Counted from the first letter of the stretch, positions 23,901-33,164 are shown. The stretch is 51,044 bases of DNA from an uncultured bacterium (GCA_905215775.1 CAJMRM010000014.1:1-51044); one strand, 5' to 3'. Translations and numbers: made by a program. The notes: a model not told the origin generated them from the letters alone.

Positions 23901-24850
23901 TGGGCCTTTTGGTATTTAAAGAAAAATTAAAGCAGCTGTACGGAAAATATAACCGGTATATGATCCCGGCTGTTAAATTCCTGCTGGGGGCTGCCGCCTT
24001 CTTTCTGATCAATTCCAATGTGGGATTTATGGCAAAGCTGAAAAATCCTCTGGTACCGGTCCTGATGGGCCTGGTGGCGTCGGTGGTTCCCTGCGGGGTC
24101 ACAGCGTTCTTTGCCGGATGCTTTCTGATCGCCCACGTTTCCCAGGTGTCTCTGGAGGTGGCGCTGATCATTGCCGTATTTATTCTGGTGGTGATGATGC
24201 TTTATTATGGCTTCCGGCCCGGAGACGGATATCTTCTGCTTTTAACGCCCATGATGTTCTTCCTGCGGATCCCCTATGTGATCCCCCTGTTTGTGGGTCT
24301 GTCCGGCAGCCTGGTATCCATCGTTCCCGTAAGCTGCGGCGTCTGCATCTACTACATCATACTGTATCTGAAGCAGAATGCCGGCGTCCTGGCCGGCAGC
24401 ACCATGTCGGAGATGGCGGAGCGGTTCATCGTCATTGTCCAGAATGTGTTCGGGAACCAGCTGATGTGGATCATGGCGGCAGCCTTTGCGGCCGGCGTCC
24501 TGGTGGTGTTCCTGATCAAAAACATGTCGGTGGATTATTCCTGGTCCATCGCCATTATCGCCGGGGTCATCACCCAGCTGGTGGTGATCTTCATCGGAGA
24601 CTTCTACTTTAACCTGCCGGTATCCATCGGCCCCATGATCCTGGGGATCCTGGTGTCTGTGGCTCTGGCGCTGGTCTACCAGTTTTTCGTGTTTGCAGTG
24701 GACTATACCAGAACAGAATACCTGCAGTATCAGGACGATGATTACTATTATTATGTGAAAGCGGTGCCGAAGATCACCGTTTCCCAGCCGGATGTGAAGG
24801 TACACCGGATCTCTTCAAGAAAATCTTCCAGACACGAAAAAAACAATTAA
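23897..24850 (+). CDS. Multi-pass membrane protein preceding cdaA, unknown
   Basis: This 317-residue protein has about eight or nine membrane helices between residues 20 and 275, then a cytoplasmic tail of about 45 residues with a Tyr/Asp run (QDDDYYYYVKAV) and a basic end. Polar breaks such as VASVVPCGVTAFF and PVSCGVCIYYI fall within helices. I do not recognise a transporter signature. It starts inside the previous gene (ATGA overlap) and ends 29 bases before cdaA. This placement suggests a partner in c-di-AMP control or cell-envelope function, but that is inference. Confidence 0.68.
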   Translation: MMGLLVFKEKLKQLYGKYNRYMIPAVKFLLGAAAFFLINSNVGFMAKLKNPLVPVLMGLVASVVPCGVTAFFAGCFLIAHVSQVSLEVALIIAVFILVVMMLYYGFRPGDGYLLLLTPMMFFLRIPYVIPLFVGLSGSLVSIVPVSCGVCIYYIILYLKQNAGVLAGSTMSEMAERFIVIVQNVFGNQLMWIMAAAFAAGVLVVFLIKNMSVDYSWSIAIIAGVITQLVVIFIGDFYFNLPVSIGPMILGILVSVALALVYQFFVFAVDYTRTEYLQYQDDDYYYYVKAVPKITVSQPDVKVHRISSRKSSRHEKNN

Positions 24851-24879
24851 GCAAATAATTCTGGGATGGAGGTGAAAGT

Positions 24880-25749
24880 ATGACAGAATTTCTTGGACGC
24901 GTGTATTCCTGGCTGGCGTTTATACCAAAGATCACCCTGGGAAACCTGTTTGAAATTCTGATTATCTCTTTCCTTATATATGAGGTTCTGATCTGGGTCC
25001 AGAATACCAGGGCCTGGGTCCTGTTAAAGGGCGGCCTGATGATCCTGGCCTTTTATCTGGGCGCATCCCTTCTGCGGTTGAATACGATCACATGGATGAT
25101 CAACCATATGGGACAGCTGGCCGTGATCGCCCTGCTGATCATCTTCCAGCCGGAGCTCAGGAAAGCGCTGGAGCAGCTGGGAAGCAAGAATATCATCACC
25201 GAGCTGTTTTCCTCCGGAGATGTGAGAGGGCCGGAGGGATATACGGATAAGACCGTCAACGAGATCGTCCGGGCTGCTTATGAAATGGGAAAGGTAAAGA
25301 CCGGCGCCCTGATCGTTATTGAAAGAGACACGCCCCTTTCAGAGATCGAGCGCACCGGCATCGAGGTGGACGGCATCGTCACCAGCCAGCTTCTGATCAA
25401 TATCTTTGAACATAATACGCCGCTGCACGACGGTGCGGTGATCATCCGGGGAAACCGGGTGACGGCGGCCACCTGCTACCTTCCGCTGTCGGATAATCTG
25501 AGCATCAGCAAGGATCTGGGAACCCGCCACCGGGCGGCTCTGGGAATCAGCGAGACCTCAGACAGCCTGACTGTGGTGGTGTCGGAGGAAACGGGCCGCG
25601 TGTCCCTGGCCCGTGACGGACAGCTCACAAGGATCAGTGACCAGGAGACTCTGCGCCAGGCCATTTCCGCAGAAAAGGGAGAGGAGTCGGGAGCAGAACG
25701 GTTCCGGTTATGGAAGGGAAGACATAAAAATGAAAGAAAAACAGAATAA
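24880..25749 (+). CDS. cdaA: Diadenylate cyclase CdaA
   Basis: CdaA is the membrane enzyme making cyclic di-AMP from two ATP, controlling potassium uptake, osmotic balance and cell-wall state. The 289-residue protein has three membrane helices (about 22-42, 46-62, 78-90) and a DAC domain. The catalytic motifs are present: Asp184-Gly-Ala in HDGAVIIRG, and Arg216-His-Arg in GTRHRAALG. GGAGGTG lies upstream of the ATG. The C-terminus runs 20 bases into cdaR. The cdaA-cdaR order is the standard Firmicutes arrangement, although glmM, usually third, is replaced by an HPr gene. Confidence 0.93.
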   Translation: MTEFLGRVYSWLAFIPKITLGNLFEILIISFLIYEVLIWVQNTRAWVLLKGGLMILAFYLGASLLRLNTITWMINHMGQLAVIALLIIFQPELRKALEQLGSKNIITELFSSGDVRGPEGYTDKTVNEIVRAAYEMGKVKTGALIVIERDTPLSEIERTGIEVDGIVTSQLLINIFEHNTPLHDGAVIIRGNRVTAATCYLPLSDNLSISKDLGTRHRAALGISETSDSLTVVVSEETGRVSLARDGQLTRISDQETLRQAISAEKGEESGAERFRLWKGRHKNERKTE

Positions 25750-27178
25750 GCGCTGGGGACTGAAGCTCCTGTCGGTTTTATGTGCCTTTCTGGTCTGGCT
25801 GGGCGTTGTCAATGTGGCCGATCCGGTAATGACCAGCACGGTGGAGGTTCCGGTGGAGATCGTCAACGGAGAGGTGTTGGAAGCCAGCGGCTTAACGTAT
25901 GAGATCATAGGAAAAAAGACGACCACGGTGTCGTATGAGGTAAAGACCACCAACGCCCACAGGATCCGTCCGGCAGATTTCAGAGCCTATGCGGATATGA
26001 CGGATCTCTGGTCGGTCACAGGTTCCATTCCTGTAAAGGTGGAGGTCCTGAATCACAGCGAGTATCTGCTGTCGGCTCCCGTCAGCCGGATGTCCACCAT
26101 TAAGATCGAAACAGAGCCTTTGCAGAAGAAGCGGTTCGATATCAATGTTTCTTATGCGGGGGACCTGGAGGAAGGGTATGAAGCGGGAGACGTGGTCCTT
26201 TCTCCGGATCATTTATATGTGGAGGGACCGGAATCCACCATCGGCCAGATCAGCAGCGTGGGGATCGAGATTTCCCTGGACGGTCTGACCATGGACGCGG
26301 AGGGGACGGCGGCGCCGCAGTTTTATGATGCCAACGGCAATAAGATCGTTCTGGATGAACGGGTAGAGGTGGACTGCGAATCGGTGTCCTATTCGATGCC
26401 GGTGCTTAAGGTAAAGAGTCTGCTCCTGGATTTCGAGGTATCTGGCCAGGTGGCTGCCGGATACCGGTTCACTGGTGTGGAATGCGATGTGAAGAGCGTT
26501 CCCGTCATCGGGTTGAAATCCGTGCTGGCCTCCTTAAATACCATCACGATCCCAGGCGAAAGTCTGAATCTGGACGGAGCCAGGACCAATATGGTGCGGA
26601 CCATTGATATCAACGATTATCTGCCCGTGGGAGTTTCCCTGGCAGGCACAGGCCGCCACGAGATCAACGTGACCCTGACTGTGGAACAGTTAAAGGAGCG
26701 CGTTTATACAGTGGAGGTCAATGACGCCTCCTTTACGGGGGAGAACGACGCATACATCTACCGGGTGGAGCCGGATACAGTGAATATCCGGATCGAGGCC
26801 TTAAAGGAAGAGCTGGACAGCCTGACTCTGGATTCCGCGGACATCCAGGTGGATGTTTCTTCCATGGGCGAGGGCCTTCATGAAGCCAAGGTTGAGCTGA
26901 AGCTGGATCTGGACCAGGTATATAGGGTCCTGAGTATTTCCTCCTGCAGCATCCAGGTGATGAAGGTGCCGGAGGCGACGGAGAGCGCATCTGCGTCCGG
27001 AGCTCCGGAGGAAACTTCTGCGGAAAGCAGTACGGCATCCGGCGAGACAGAAGGCGGATCCGGCGCCCAGAGCAGCGCGGGGGTATCCGCAACGGCAGAC
27101 GCCCATGAGACAGAGGAGAGCCGCCACGCGCAGATCCATCCGGCAGAGGAATCCTCCTCCGTCCAGGATCCCCGGTAG
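25730..27178 (+). CDS. cdaR: CdaA regulator CdaR, YbbR-domain protein
   Basis: CdaR is an extracytoplasmic regulator that binds and modulates CdaA. The 482-residue protein has one N-terminal membrane helix (about 11-30, LKLLSVLCAFLVWLGVVNV) and several YbbR repeats across about 35-410. Recurring phrases are IEIETEPLQKKRFDINVSY-like and SLNLDGARTNMVRTIDI-like strands. The last ~65 residues are a low-complexity tail of Ser, Ala, Glu and Thr, not part of the fold. ATG 25730 follows GGAAGGGAAG and overlaps cdaA by 20 bases, so the two are translationally coupled. Confidence 0.88.
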   Translation: MKEKQNKRWGLKLLSVLCAFLVWLGVVNVADPVMTSTVEVPVEIVNGEVLEASGLTYEIIGKKTTTVSYEVKTTNAHRIRPADFRAYADMTDLWSVTGSIPVKVEVLNHSEYLLSAPVSRMSTIKIETEPLQKKRFDINVSYAGDLEEGYEAGDVVLSPDHLYVEGPESTIGQISSVGIEISLDGLTMDAEGTAAPQFYDANGNKIVLDERVEVDCESVSYSMPVLKVKSLLLDFEVSGQVAAGYRFTGVECDVKSVPVIGLKSVLASLNTITIPGESLNLDGARTNMVRTIDINDYLPVGVSLAGTGRHEINVTLTVEQLKERVYTVEVNDASFTGENDAYIYRVEPDTVNIRIEALKEELDSLTLDSADIQVDVSSMGEGLHEAKVELKLDLDQVYRVLSISSCSIQVMKVPEATESASASGAPEETSAESSTASGETEGGSGAQSSAGVSATADAHETEESRHAQIHPAEESSSVQDPR

Positions 27179-27218
27179 TGATGAAGCATCTTATGGAAAA
27201 ATGGAGTATAGTTACAAT

Positions 27219-27482
27219 ATGGTAAAGCAAAGAGTTACGATCAAAAATCCCACCGGCCTCCATCTCAGGCCGGCGGGGATTCTGTGCAAGGAAGCCCTGC
27301 GGTACCAGTCCTCGGTGAAATTCCAGTTTGGTACCAGCACAGCCAATGCCAAGAGCGTTTTAAGCGTCCTGGGGGCCTGTGTCAAGAGCGGGGATGAGAT
27401 TACGTTTATCTGTGAGGGGCCGGATGAGGAACAGGCCCTGGCGGATATGGTCGCCCTGGTGGAAAGCGGCCTGGGAGAATAA
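27219..27482 (+). CDS. HPr-family phosphocarrier protein
   Basis: This 87-residue protein has the HPr fold. From ATG 27219 the numbering fits classic HPr exactly: His15 in GLHLRPA, the PTS phosphorylation site, and Ser46 in NAKSVLSV, the site used by HPr kinase in Firmicutes. The long upstream frame and ATG 27201 are therefore not favoured. No ptsI or EII genes are adjacent. It sits 40 bases after cdaR and seven bases before a polymerase gene. It may be a general HPr or a regulatory paralogue; both phosphorylation residues are present, so either is possible. Confidence 0.85.
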   Translation: MVKQRVTIKNPTGLHLRPAGILCKEALRYQSSVKFQFGTSTANAKSVLSVLGACVKSGDEITFICEGPDEEQALADMVALVESGLGE

Positions 27483-27488
27483 CTGGAT

Positions 27489-28838
27489 ATGGTAGTTTAT
27501 CTGATTCTTTATGGCGCCGGTATGCTTTTTGCATCCAGCGCCCATTACTATATGTCGGGAATGAGTCTGATCCTGGCGGCCCTGTATCTGTATTTTTACG
27601 ATTACAGGCGGAGCGGGAATCCGCTCCATTTCCGGGCGCTGTTCTCCCTGTTCTGGGTAGGAGGGGAAGGAATCTCCTGCCTGAAGCTGAGCAGGCTGCA
27701 GACTGACTGGGACCCGGTGACCTGGGCCAGCTTTTTCATAGCCCTGGCCGCTTTCTGGAATGTGTTCGGCCTGGCGGAGAAGCAGATCCGGAAAAAACGG
27801 GAAGAGGGGAAGGAGAGAAGAGAAAAAAAGGCCGGAAGGAAAGGTGGAGAAGCCGTATATGAAAAAACGGAAGCCGCCGGGAGCTTCGGCATGCTCACGG
27901 CCATCCTTCTTCTGACGGCTGTGTCCTGGGCCGCTTTTCTGCTGGAAGCCGCGGTCCTGGGCTATGTGCCGTTCTTCCTGCGGGGAGTGCCCCATGCCTA
28001 CTCCTACTTCCATCTTTCCGGCGTCCACTATTTCACCGTATCCTGCGTGCTGGCGCCCTCCATGGCGGTGATCTGGTATCTCCGCGGCGGGGAGAAAACG
28101 CGGGCGCAGAAAGCCCTGGTGCTTTTGGCGGCTGCGGCGTCTCTTCTGGTTCCGGTGCTCTGCGTATCCAGGTTCCAGCTGATCTTTGCAGTGATCCTGG
28201 CGGTGCTTACCTTTATGCAGGTCTCGGGGAAAAAACGGCTGCGGTATTTGTTTGGGGCGGCTGCGGCGCTGGTTCCGCTTTATGTGGTTCTGACCATTGC
28301 CAGAAGCCATGATGTGGCGTATCTCAATGGGATCTTTGAGATGAAGAACCAGGAAACGCCCATTTTCATCACTCAGCCGTACATGTATATTGCCAACAAT
28401 TACGACAACTTCAACTGCCTGGTGACGGAGCTCCCGGCCCATTCCATGGGGCTTAAGAGCCTGTTTCCTTTATGGGCCCTGACGGGGCTTAAATTTATAA
28501 AGCCGGAGCTGGTGGATTTTCCGATCTATACCACCAAGGAGGAGCTTACGACGGTGACGCTGTTTTACGACGCCTATTACGATTTCGGCGTTGCGGGGGT
28601 TTTCCTCTTTTCAGCGGCCCTGGGATGGTTTGCCGCATGGCTTATGGACCGGGCGGAGCAGGGAAAAAATCCGTTCTGGCAGCTTTTTTACTCCCAGGCA
28701 GCGCTGTATTTTATGCTCTCATTTTTTACCACCTGGTATTCCAATCCCGCCACCTGGTTTTATTTTGCGGCCACAGGAGCGGCGGCGGTGTGGGTGGAGC
28801 TCATCAAACGGCGGGCAGTATCCAGGGAAAAGGAATAA
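27489..28838 (+). CDS. Wzy-like oligosaccharide repeat-unit polymerase
   Basis: This 449-residue membrane protein has about ten helices and resembles O-antigen/capsule repeat-unit polymerases. A long charged loop (about 95-125, rich in Lys, Glu and Arg) interrupts the N-terminal helices. The large outer loop, including THVVLTIARSHD-like and ITQPYMYIANNYDNFNCLV, matches the region where Wzy-type proteins carry their catalytic Arg and aromatic residues. No glycosyltransferase genes flank it, which is unusual for Wzy. The start at 27489 is seven bases after the HPr stop with a weak site. The exact polymer is unknown. Confidence 0.7.
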   Translation: MVVYLILYGAGMLFASSAHYYMSGMSLILAALYLYFYDYRRSGNPLHFRALFSLFWVGGEGISCLKLSRLQTDWDPVTWASFFIALAAFWNVFGLAEKQIRKKREEGKERREKKAGRKGGEAVYEKTEAAGSFGMLTAILLLTAVSWAAFLLEAAVLGYVPFFLRGVPHAYSYFHLSGVHYFTVSCVLAPSMAVIWYLRGGEKTRAQKALVLLAAAASLLVPVLCVSRFQLIFAVILAVLTFMQVSGKKRLRYLFGAAAALVPLYVVLTIARSHDVAYLNGIFEMKNQETPIFITQPYMYIANNYDNFNCLVTELPAHSMGLKSLFPLWALTGLKFIKPELVDFPIYTTKEELTTVTLFYDAYYDFGVAGVFLFSAALGWFAAWLMDRAEQGKNPFWQLFYSQAALYFMLSFFTTWYSNPATWFYFAATGAAAVWVELIKRRAVSREKE

Positions 28839-28892
28839 ACGGGGACGTGCATTGTCCGGGGGAGAAAAATAAAAAAGATGGAGGAAATGAAA

Positions 28893-30086
28893 ATGGTATC
28901 AGAAAAGATGAAGCCGTTTATGGCAAACAATTCCGCGATCCGCGCCATGTTTGAGGAAGGAAAAAAAATGGCCGCTGTTTACGGGCCGGAGAACGTATAT
29001 GATTTCAGCCTGGGAAACCCCAACGTACCGGTGCCGGAGGTCAACGAGGCGATCCTTGAGATCGTAAAGGACGAAGCCTTCAACAGCCTTCACGGATATA
29101 TGAGCAACGCCGGCTTTGAGGATGTGCGCCAGACCATTGCCCAGTCCCTCAACCAGCGGTTCGGCACCAGTTTTTCTGAAAAAAACCTGATCATGACCGT
29201 GGGCGCGGCCAGCGGCCTCAATGTGATCTTAAAGAGTATTTTAAACCCCGGGGACGAGGTGATCGTGTTCGCCCCATACTTTGTGGAGTATGACGGCTAT
29301 GTGAGAAACTATGACGGCGTGGTGGTGCGGATCTCTGCGGATACGGAGACCTTTATGCCGAGGCTGGACGAATTTGAGGAGAAGATCACGGAAAAGACCA
29401 AGGCCGTTATCATCAATACCCCCAATAATCCCACGGGCGTAGTCTATGGCGAGGATACCATAAAGGCCATGGCAGCCATTCTTGAAAAGAAGGAACGGGA
29501 GTTCGGCACCTCCATCCTGCTGATCTCCGACGAGCCCTACCGGGAGCTGGCCTACGGAGTGGAGGTCCCCTATGTGACAAAGTATTATCACAACACGGTG
29601 GTGGGATATTCGTACAGCAAATCCCTTTCGATCCCGGGAGAACGGATCGGCTATCTGGTGATCCCCGATGAGGTGGACGGGAGCGGGGAGCTGATCACCG
29701 CCGCCTCCATTGCAAACCGGGTCCTGGGCTGCGTCAACGCTCCGTCCCTGATCCAGAAGGTGATCCAGTACTGCATCCATCATAAGGTGACGGTCCATGT
29801 GGAGTCCTATGAGAAAAACAGGGATCTTTTGTACCATGCCTTAAAGGAGGACGGCTTTACCTGCGCAAAGCCCGACGGCGCATTTTACCTGTTTGTCAAA
29901 TCTCCGGTACCGGATGAAAAGGAATTCTGCGAGACGGCAAAGAAGCACCATGTCCTGATGGTTCCCGGCAGCTCCTTTGCCTGCCCGGGCTATGTGCGGA
30001 TCGCTTACTGCGTATCCTATGAGCAGATCCAGCGGTCTCTTCCGGCATTCCGGGAAATTGCCGGGGAGTACGGTCTGTTAAAGTAG
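28893..30086 (+). CDS. Class I/II pyridoxal-phosphate aminotransferase
   Basis: This is a fold-type I aminotransferase of 397 residues, cytoplasmic. The cofactor lysine is Lys243 in SYSKSLSIPGERIG. Other family landmarks are NPNVPVPE near the start, NTPNNPTGVVYG, SDEPYRELAY and a final VPGSSFACPGYVRIAYC with the substrate-carboxylate Arg. It resembles aspartate/aromatic-type enzymes; the amino acid used cannot be fixed from sequence. ATG 28893 is chosen because GGAGG lies seven bases before it; two upstream in-frame ATGs overlap that site. It stands alone between the polymerase and transporter genes. Confidence 0.88.
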   Translation: MVSEKMKPFMANNSAIRAMFEEGKKMAAVYGPENVYDFSLGNPNVPVPEVNEAILEIVKDEAFNSLHGYMSNAGFEDVRQTIAQSLNQRFGTSFSEKNLIMTVGAASGLNVILKSILNPGDEVIVFAPYFVEYDGYVRNYDGVVVRISADTETFMPRLDEFEEKITEKTKAVIINTPNNPTGVVYGEDTIKAMAAILEKKEREFGTSILLISDEPYRELAYGVEVPYVTKYYHNTVVGYSYSKSLSIPGERIGYLVIPDEVDGSGELITAASIANRVLGCVNAPSLIQKVIQYCIHHKVTVHVESYEKNRDLLYHALKEDGFTCAKPDGAFYLFVKSPVPDEKEFCETAKKHHVLMVPGSSFACPGYVRIAYCVSYEQIQRSLPAFREIAGEYGLLK

Positions 30087-30117
30087 AGGGCAGGCGCAGG
30101 TCCTCATGGAGGAGGAA

Positions 30118-31239
30118 ATGGATATCAGAAAATATGCGAGGATTTTCCTAAATATTGCAGTACCCCTTGTTACCATCTACCTGATCTGCGTCTGGGGGCC
30201 GCGGTTCCTTGGCTTTTTCCTGCCGTTTGTCATCGGCTGGGTGGTGGCTATGATCGCCAATCCCCTGATCCGGTTTCTGGAAAAAAAGATCCGGATCCTC
30301 AGGCGGCACAGCTCCATGGTCCTGATCGTGGGCGTTCTGGCCCTGGTGATCTTCGGCCTGTATTTTCTGGGCAGCCGGGGACTCAGGGAGCTGGTTCTGT
30401 TTGTGCGGGCCCTGCCGGGGCTTTATGCGGAGGTCCAGGAGGATGTGACGGCGGCCTATGGGGAGCTGGAGCAGGTCCTTACGTTCCTGCCGCCGGAGAT
30501 AAAGGATACCTTCGGCCGGGTCATCGAGCAGCTGGGAACGTACATCGGCGGCTTTCTCCAGGATCTGGCGGCCTCTGCCGGAGGAGCCGTGGCCAGGACC
30601 CTGCCGGATGTGCTGGTACACACCATTGTGGTCCTGCTGTCCTCCTACCTGTTTCTGGCGGAGCACGATGTGATCGTCCAGAGGATAAAGGACGTGATGC
30701 CGGAGGCGGTAAAGCGGTATATGGGGCTCATTAAAAAGGATGTGCGGACGGTCATCGGCGGCTATTTCCTGGCCCAGTTTAAGATCATGTTTGTGGTGGC
30801 CCTGGTGCTCATGGCCGGTCTTATGATCCTGGGCGTTCATTACTGGGCGGTTCTGGCGGTGGCCATTGCGGTTCTGGACTTTCTTCCCATGTTCGGTACG
30901 GGAACGGTGCTGATCCCCTGGGCGGCAGTGAAACTGTTCACCGGGGACTTCGCCTATGCTGCGGGTCTGGGGCTCCTTTATATCCTGTCCCAGGCAGTAC
31001 GGCAGATCATCCAGCCTAAGATCGTAGGCGACAGCATGGGACTTCCGCCGCTGACCACCCTGTTCTTTCTGTTTCTGGGATACAGGATCCGCGGGCTGGC
31101 AGGCATGATCCTGGCGGTGCCCGTTGGACTGATCTTTATTAAATTTTATGAATACGGGGCCTTCGATCCCCTGATCAGCAGTATAAAGGAGCTGGCCCGG
31201 GAAATCGAGGAGATCCGCCGCGGCGACGGGAAGGAGTAA
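30118..31239 (+). CDS. AI-2E family transporter
   Basis: This 373-residue membrane protein belongs to the AI-2E (PerM/YdbI-like) family. Paired helices at the N-terminus are followed by a long outer segment (about 100-165) and then the conserved C-terminal helices, with LDFLPMFGTGTVLIPWA, QAVRQIIQPKIVGDSMGLPPL and FLGYRIRGLAGMILAVPVG. Members move sodium/protons or, in a few cases, autoinducer-2; the substrate here is unknown. ATG 30118 follows GGAGGAGG; ATG 30106 is an alternative. The stop codon is embedded in a strong terminator. Confidence 0.87.
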   Translation: MDIRKYARIFLNIAVPLVTIYLICVWGPRFLGFFLPFVIGWVVAMIANPLIRFLEKKIRILRRHSSMVLIVGVLALVIFGLYFLGSRGLRELVLFVRALPGLYAEVQEDVTAAYGELEQVLTFLPPEIKDTFGRVIEQLGTYIGGFLQDLAASAGGAVARTLPDVLVHTIVVLLSSYLFLAEHDVIVQRIKDVMPEAVKRYMGLIKKDVRTVIGGYFLAQFKIMFVVALVLMAGLMILGVHYWAVLAVAIAVLDFLPMFGTGTVLIPWAAVKLFTGDFAYAAGLGLLYILSQAVRQIIQPKIVGDSMGLPPLTTLFFLFLGYRIRGLAGMILAVPVGLIFIKFYEYGAFDPLISSIKELAREIEEIRRGDGKE

Positions 31240-31258
31240 TGGCTCCTTCCCGTTTTTT
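31227..31258 (+). terminator. Strong intrinsic terminator
   Basis: CGGGAAGGAG (31227-31236) and CTCCTTCCCG (31243-31252) form a perfect 10-bp stem with loop TAATGG, followed by six T. The stem includes the last codons and abuts the stop of the AI-2E gene. It separates the c-di-AMP side from the two-component side. Confidence 0.93.
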
Positions 31259-31333
31259 CCACAAAAAAGTAAGGCAAAAGTGATCAAAGTATGGTATGAT
31301 GGAGCATATATAACGGACAGAGGAGGATGTTTC

Positions 31334-32038
31334 ATGGATCAGATCAATATTCTCGTTGTGGATGACGAAAAAGAGATCGCAGACCTGGTGGAGATCTACC
31401 TGGTCAGCGACGGATATAAAGTATTTAAGGCCAACAATGCCCTGGACGGGCTGGAGATCCTGGATAAGGAGGAGATCCATCTGGTGCTCCTGGATATCAT
31501 GATGCCGGGGATGGACGGACTGGAGATGTGCCGGAAGATCCGGGAGACCAATAATATCCCCATTATCATGCTGAGCGCCAAGTCCACGGATCTGGATAAG
31601 ATCCTGGGCCTGGGGACCGGGGCAGACGATTATGTGGTGAAGCCCTTTAATCCTCTGGAGCTGACGGCCAGGGTCAAGTCCCAGCTGAGACGGTACACCC
31701 AGCTGAATCCCAACCGGAACATGGGGCAGACCGCAAAGAATGAGATCAATATCAAGGGGCTCTCCATCAACAAGGACAATCATAGGGTGGTCGTGTACGG
31801 AGAGGAGATCAAGCTGACGCCCATTGAGTTTGATATCCTTTATCTTCTGGCATCCAATCCGGGACGGGTGTTCAGCACCGATGAGATCTTTGAAAAGGTC
31901 TGGAACGAGAAGGTATATGAGGCCAATAATACGGTCATGGTACATATCCGCCGTCTCCGCGGAAAGATGAAGGAGGATACCAGACAGAACAAGATCATTA
32001 CCACAGTCTGGGGGGTAGGCTATAAAATTGAAAAGTGA
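31334..32038 (+). CDS. OmpR-family response regulator (VanR-like)
   Basis: This is a DNA-binding response regulator of 234 residues. The receiver has Asp10-Asp11 in VVDDE, the phosphorylated Asp54 in LVLLDIMMPG, and Lys in DYVVKPFNP. The winged-helix output domain follows (ELTPIEFDILYLL-like, then VMVHIRRLRGKM). ATG 31334 lies seven bases after AGGAGG. The stop overlaps the kinase start by 11 bases. It heads a run of coupled genes including an exoprotein and an ABC transporter, which are its most likely targets. Confidence 0.88.
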   Translation: MDQINILVVDDEKEIADLVEIYLVSDGYKVFKANNALDGLEILDKEEIHLVLLDIMMPGMDGLEMCRKIRETNNIPIIMLSAKSTDLDKILGLGTGADDYVVKPFNPLELTARVKSQLRRYTQLNPNRNMGQTAKNEINIKGLSINKDNHRVVVYGEEIKLTPIEFDILYLLASNPGRVFSTDEIFEKVWNEKVYEANNTVMVHIRRLRGKMKEDTRQNKIITTVWGVGYKIEK

Positions 32039-33164
32039 TTTCAGCAGACGGTTTTACGGACAGGTACTGGTCAATATCCTGTACAGCACCCTGGTGGCGT
32101 GCCTGGTGGAGATCTTCCTGATCGCCAACGTGGATATGATCGTCAGCTATCTGGAGAAGACCCGGGGAAGCCTTTCCCCTGTGCTTAAGATCTTCCGGAT
32201 GGGGACCGCCACCACGGTCCTCTATGTGATTGCCGGAATCGGGATTTTTTCCCTGACCTTTCTTCTTTTGCAGAGAAAGTCCATCAAGTACATAGGCAAG
32301 ATCGCTGCGGCCATCCAGAATATCTCTGAGGGGGATCTGAACATCCAGGTGGAGGTGGAGGGAGACGACGAGTTTGCCATGATGGCGGCCAGCCTGAACC
32401 GGATGGAGGCCGATATCCGGGAGCTGATGGATAAGGAGAGGGAGTCGGAGCGGACGAAGAATGAGCTGATCACCAACGTGGCCCACGATCTCCGAACGCC
32501 GCTGACCTCCATCATCGGGTATCTGGAGCTGCTTTCCAGGGGCGTGCCCATGGAGGAGGAGATGCGCCAGAAATATATCGATATCGCCTATACCAAGGCC
32601 AAGCGCCTGGAAAAGCTCATAGAGGATCTGTTCGGCTTTACAAAAATGAACTGCGGAAAGATCGCCATGCATGTGAGCCGGGTGGATATCGTAAAGCTCC
32701 TGGGACAGCTTCTGGAGGAGTTTTATCCCAGCTTTGCCGATAAGGGGCTTACCTATGAGCTGACCAGCAACGTGCCCTCCCTGGAGATCACCGCCGACGG
32801 AAATCTCCTGGCCAGGCTGTTTGACAACCTGATCAACAACGCCATTAAATACGGGGCCGAGGGAAAAAAGGTCCTGGTGAAGATCGAGGCGGAGGAGGAA
32901 GTGGTATCGGTTTCCGTGGTGAACTATGGATATGTGATCCCGGAGGGAGAGCTGCATCTGATCTTCAATAAGTTTTACCGGGTGGAGCAGTCCCGGTCCA
33001 CGGCCACAGGAGGAACGGGTCTGGGCCTGGCCATCGTAAAAAATATCGTGGATATGCACGGAGGGACCATCTCCGTCACCAGTGATTTAAACGGCACGGT
33101 GTTCCAGGTAAAGCTGAAGGTTAATTTTGATGTGAACAGAGAAAATTTCAGAACGATAGGATGA
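32028..33164 (+). CDS. Sensor histidine kinase with HAMP domain (VanS-like)
   Basis: This is a membrane histidine kinase of 378 residues. Two membrane helices (about 11-35 and 60-82) enclose only a short outer loop of about 25 residues, a layout typical of kinases that sense within or near the membrane. HAMP covers about 83-135. His153 in AHDLRTPLTS is the phospho-acceptor. The ATPase domain has LFDNLINNAIKYG and GTGLGLAIVKNIVD. The start is TTG 32028 inside the regulator gene; no ATG lies nearby in frame. The end overlaps the exoprotein gene by ATGA. Together with the ABC genes this recalls envelope-stress sensing modules. Confidence 0.87.
   Translation: MKSDFSRRFYGQVLVNILYSTLVACLVEIFLIANVDMIVSYLEKTRGSLSPVLKIFRMGTATTVLYVIAGIGIFSLTFLLLQRKSIKYIGKIAAAIQNISEGDLNIQVEVEGDDEFAMMAASLNRMEADIRELMDKERESERTKNELITNVAHDLRTPLTSIIGYLELLSRGVPMEEEMRQKYIDIAYTKAKRLEKLIEDLFGFTKMNCGKIAMHVSRVDIVKLLGQLLEEFYPSFADKGLTYELTSNVPSLEITADGNLLARLFDNLINNAIKYGAEGKKVLVKIEAEEEVVSVSVVNYGYVIPEGELHLIFNKFYRVEQSRSTATGGTGLGLAIVKNIVDMHGGTISVTSDLNGTVFQVKLKVNFDVNRENFRTIG

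Noticed and set aside
27360..28442. Reverse frame of about 360 codons opposite the HPr and polymerase genes
   Set aside because: Shadow of GC-rich codons. Forward genes have recognised motifs and the reverse product is low complexity.
30148..31335. Long reverse-strand frame (about 395 codons) opposite the AI-2E transporter
   Set aside because: It is antisense to a clear membrane protein, has His/Gln-rich shadow composition, and no ribosome site or motif.
31998..33059. Reverse frame of about 353 codons opposite the histidine kinase
   Set aside because: Forward kinase motifs are intact and the reverse frame has no start site or family features.
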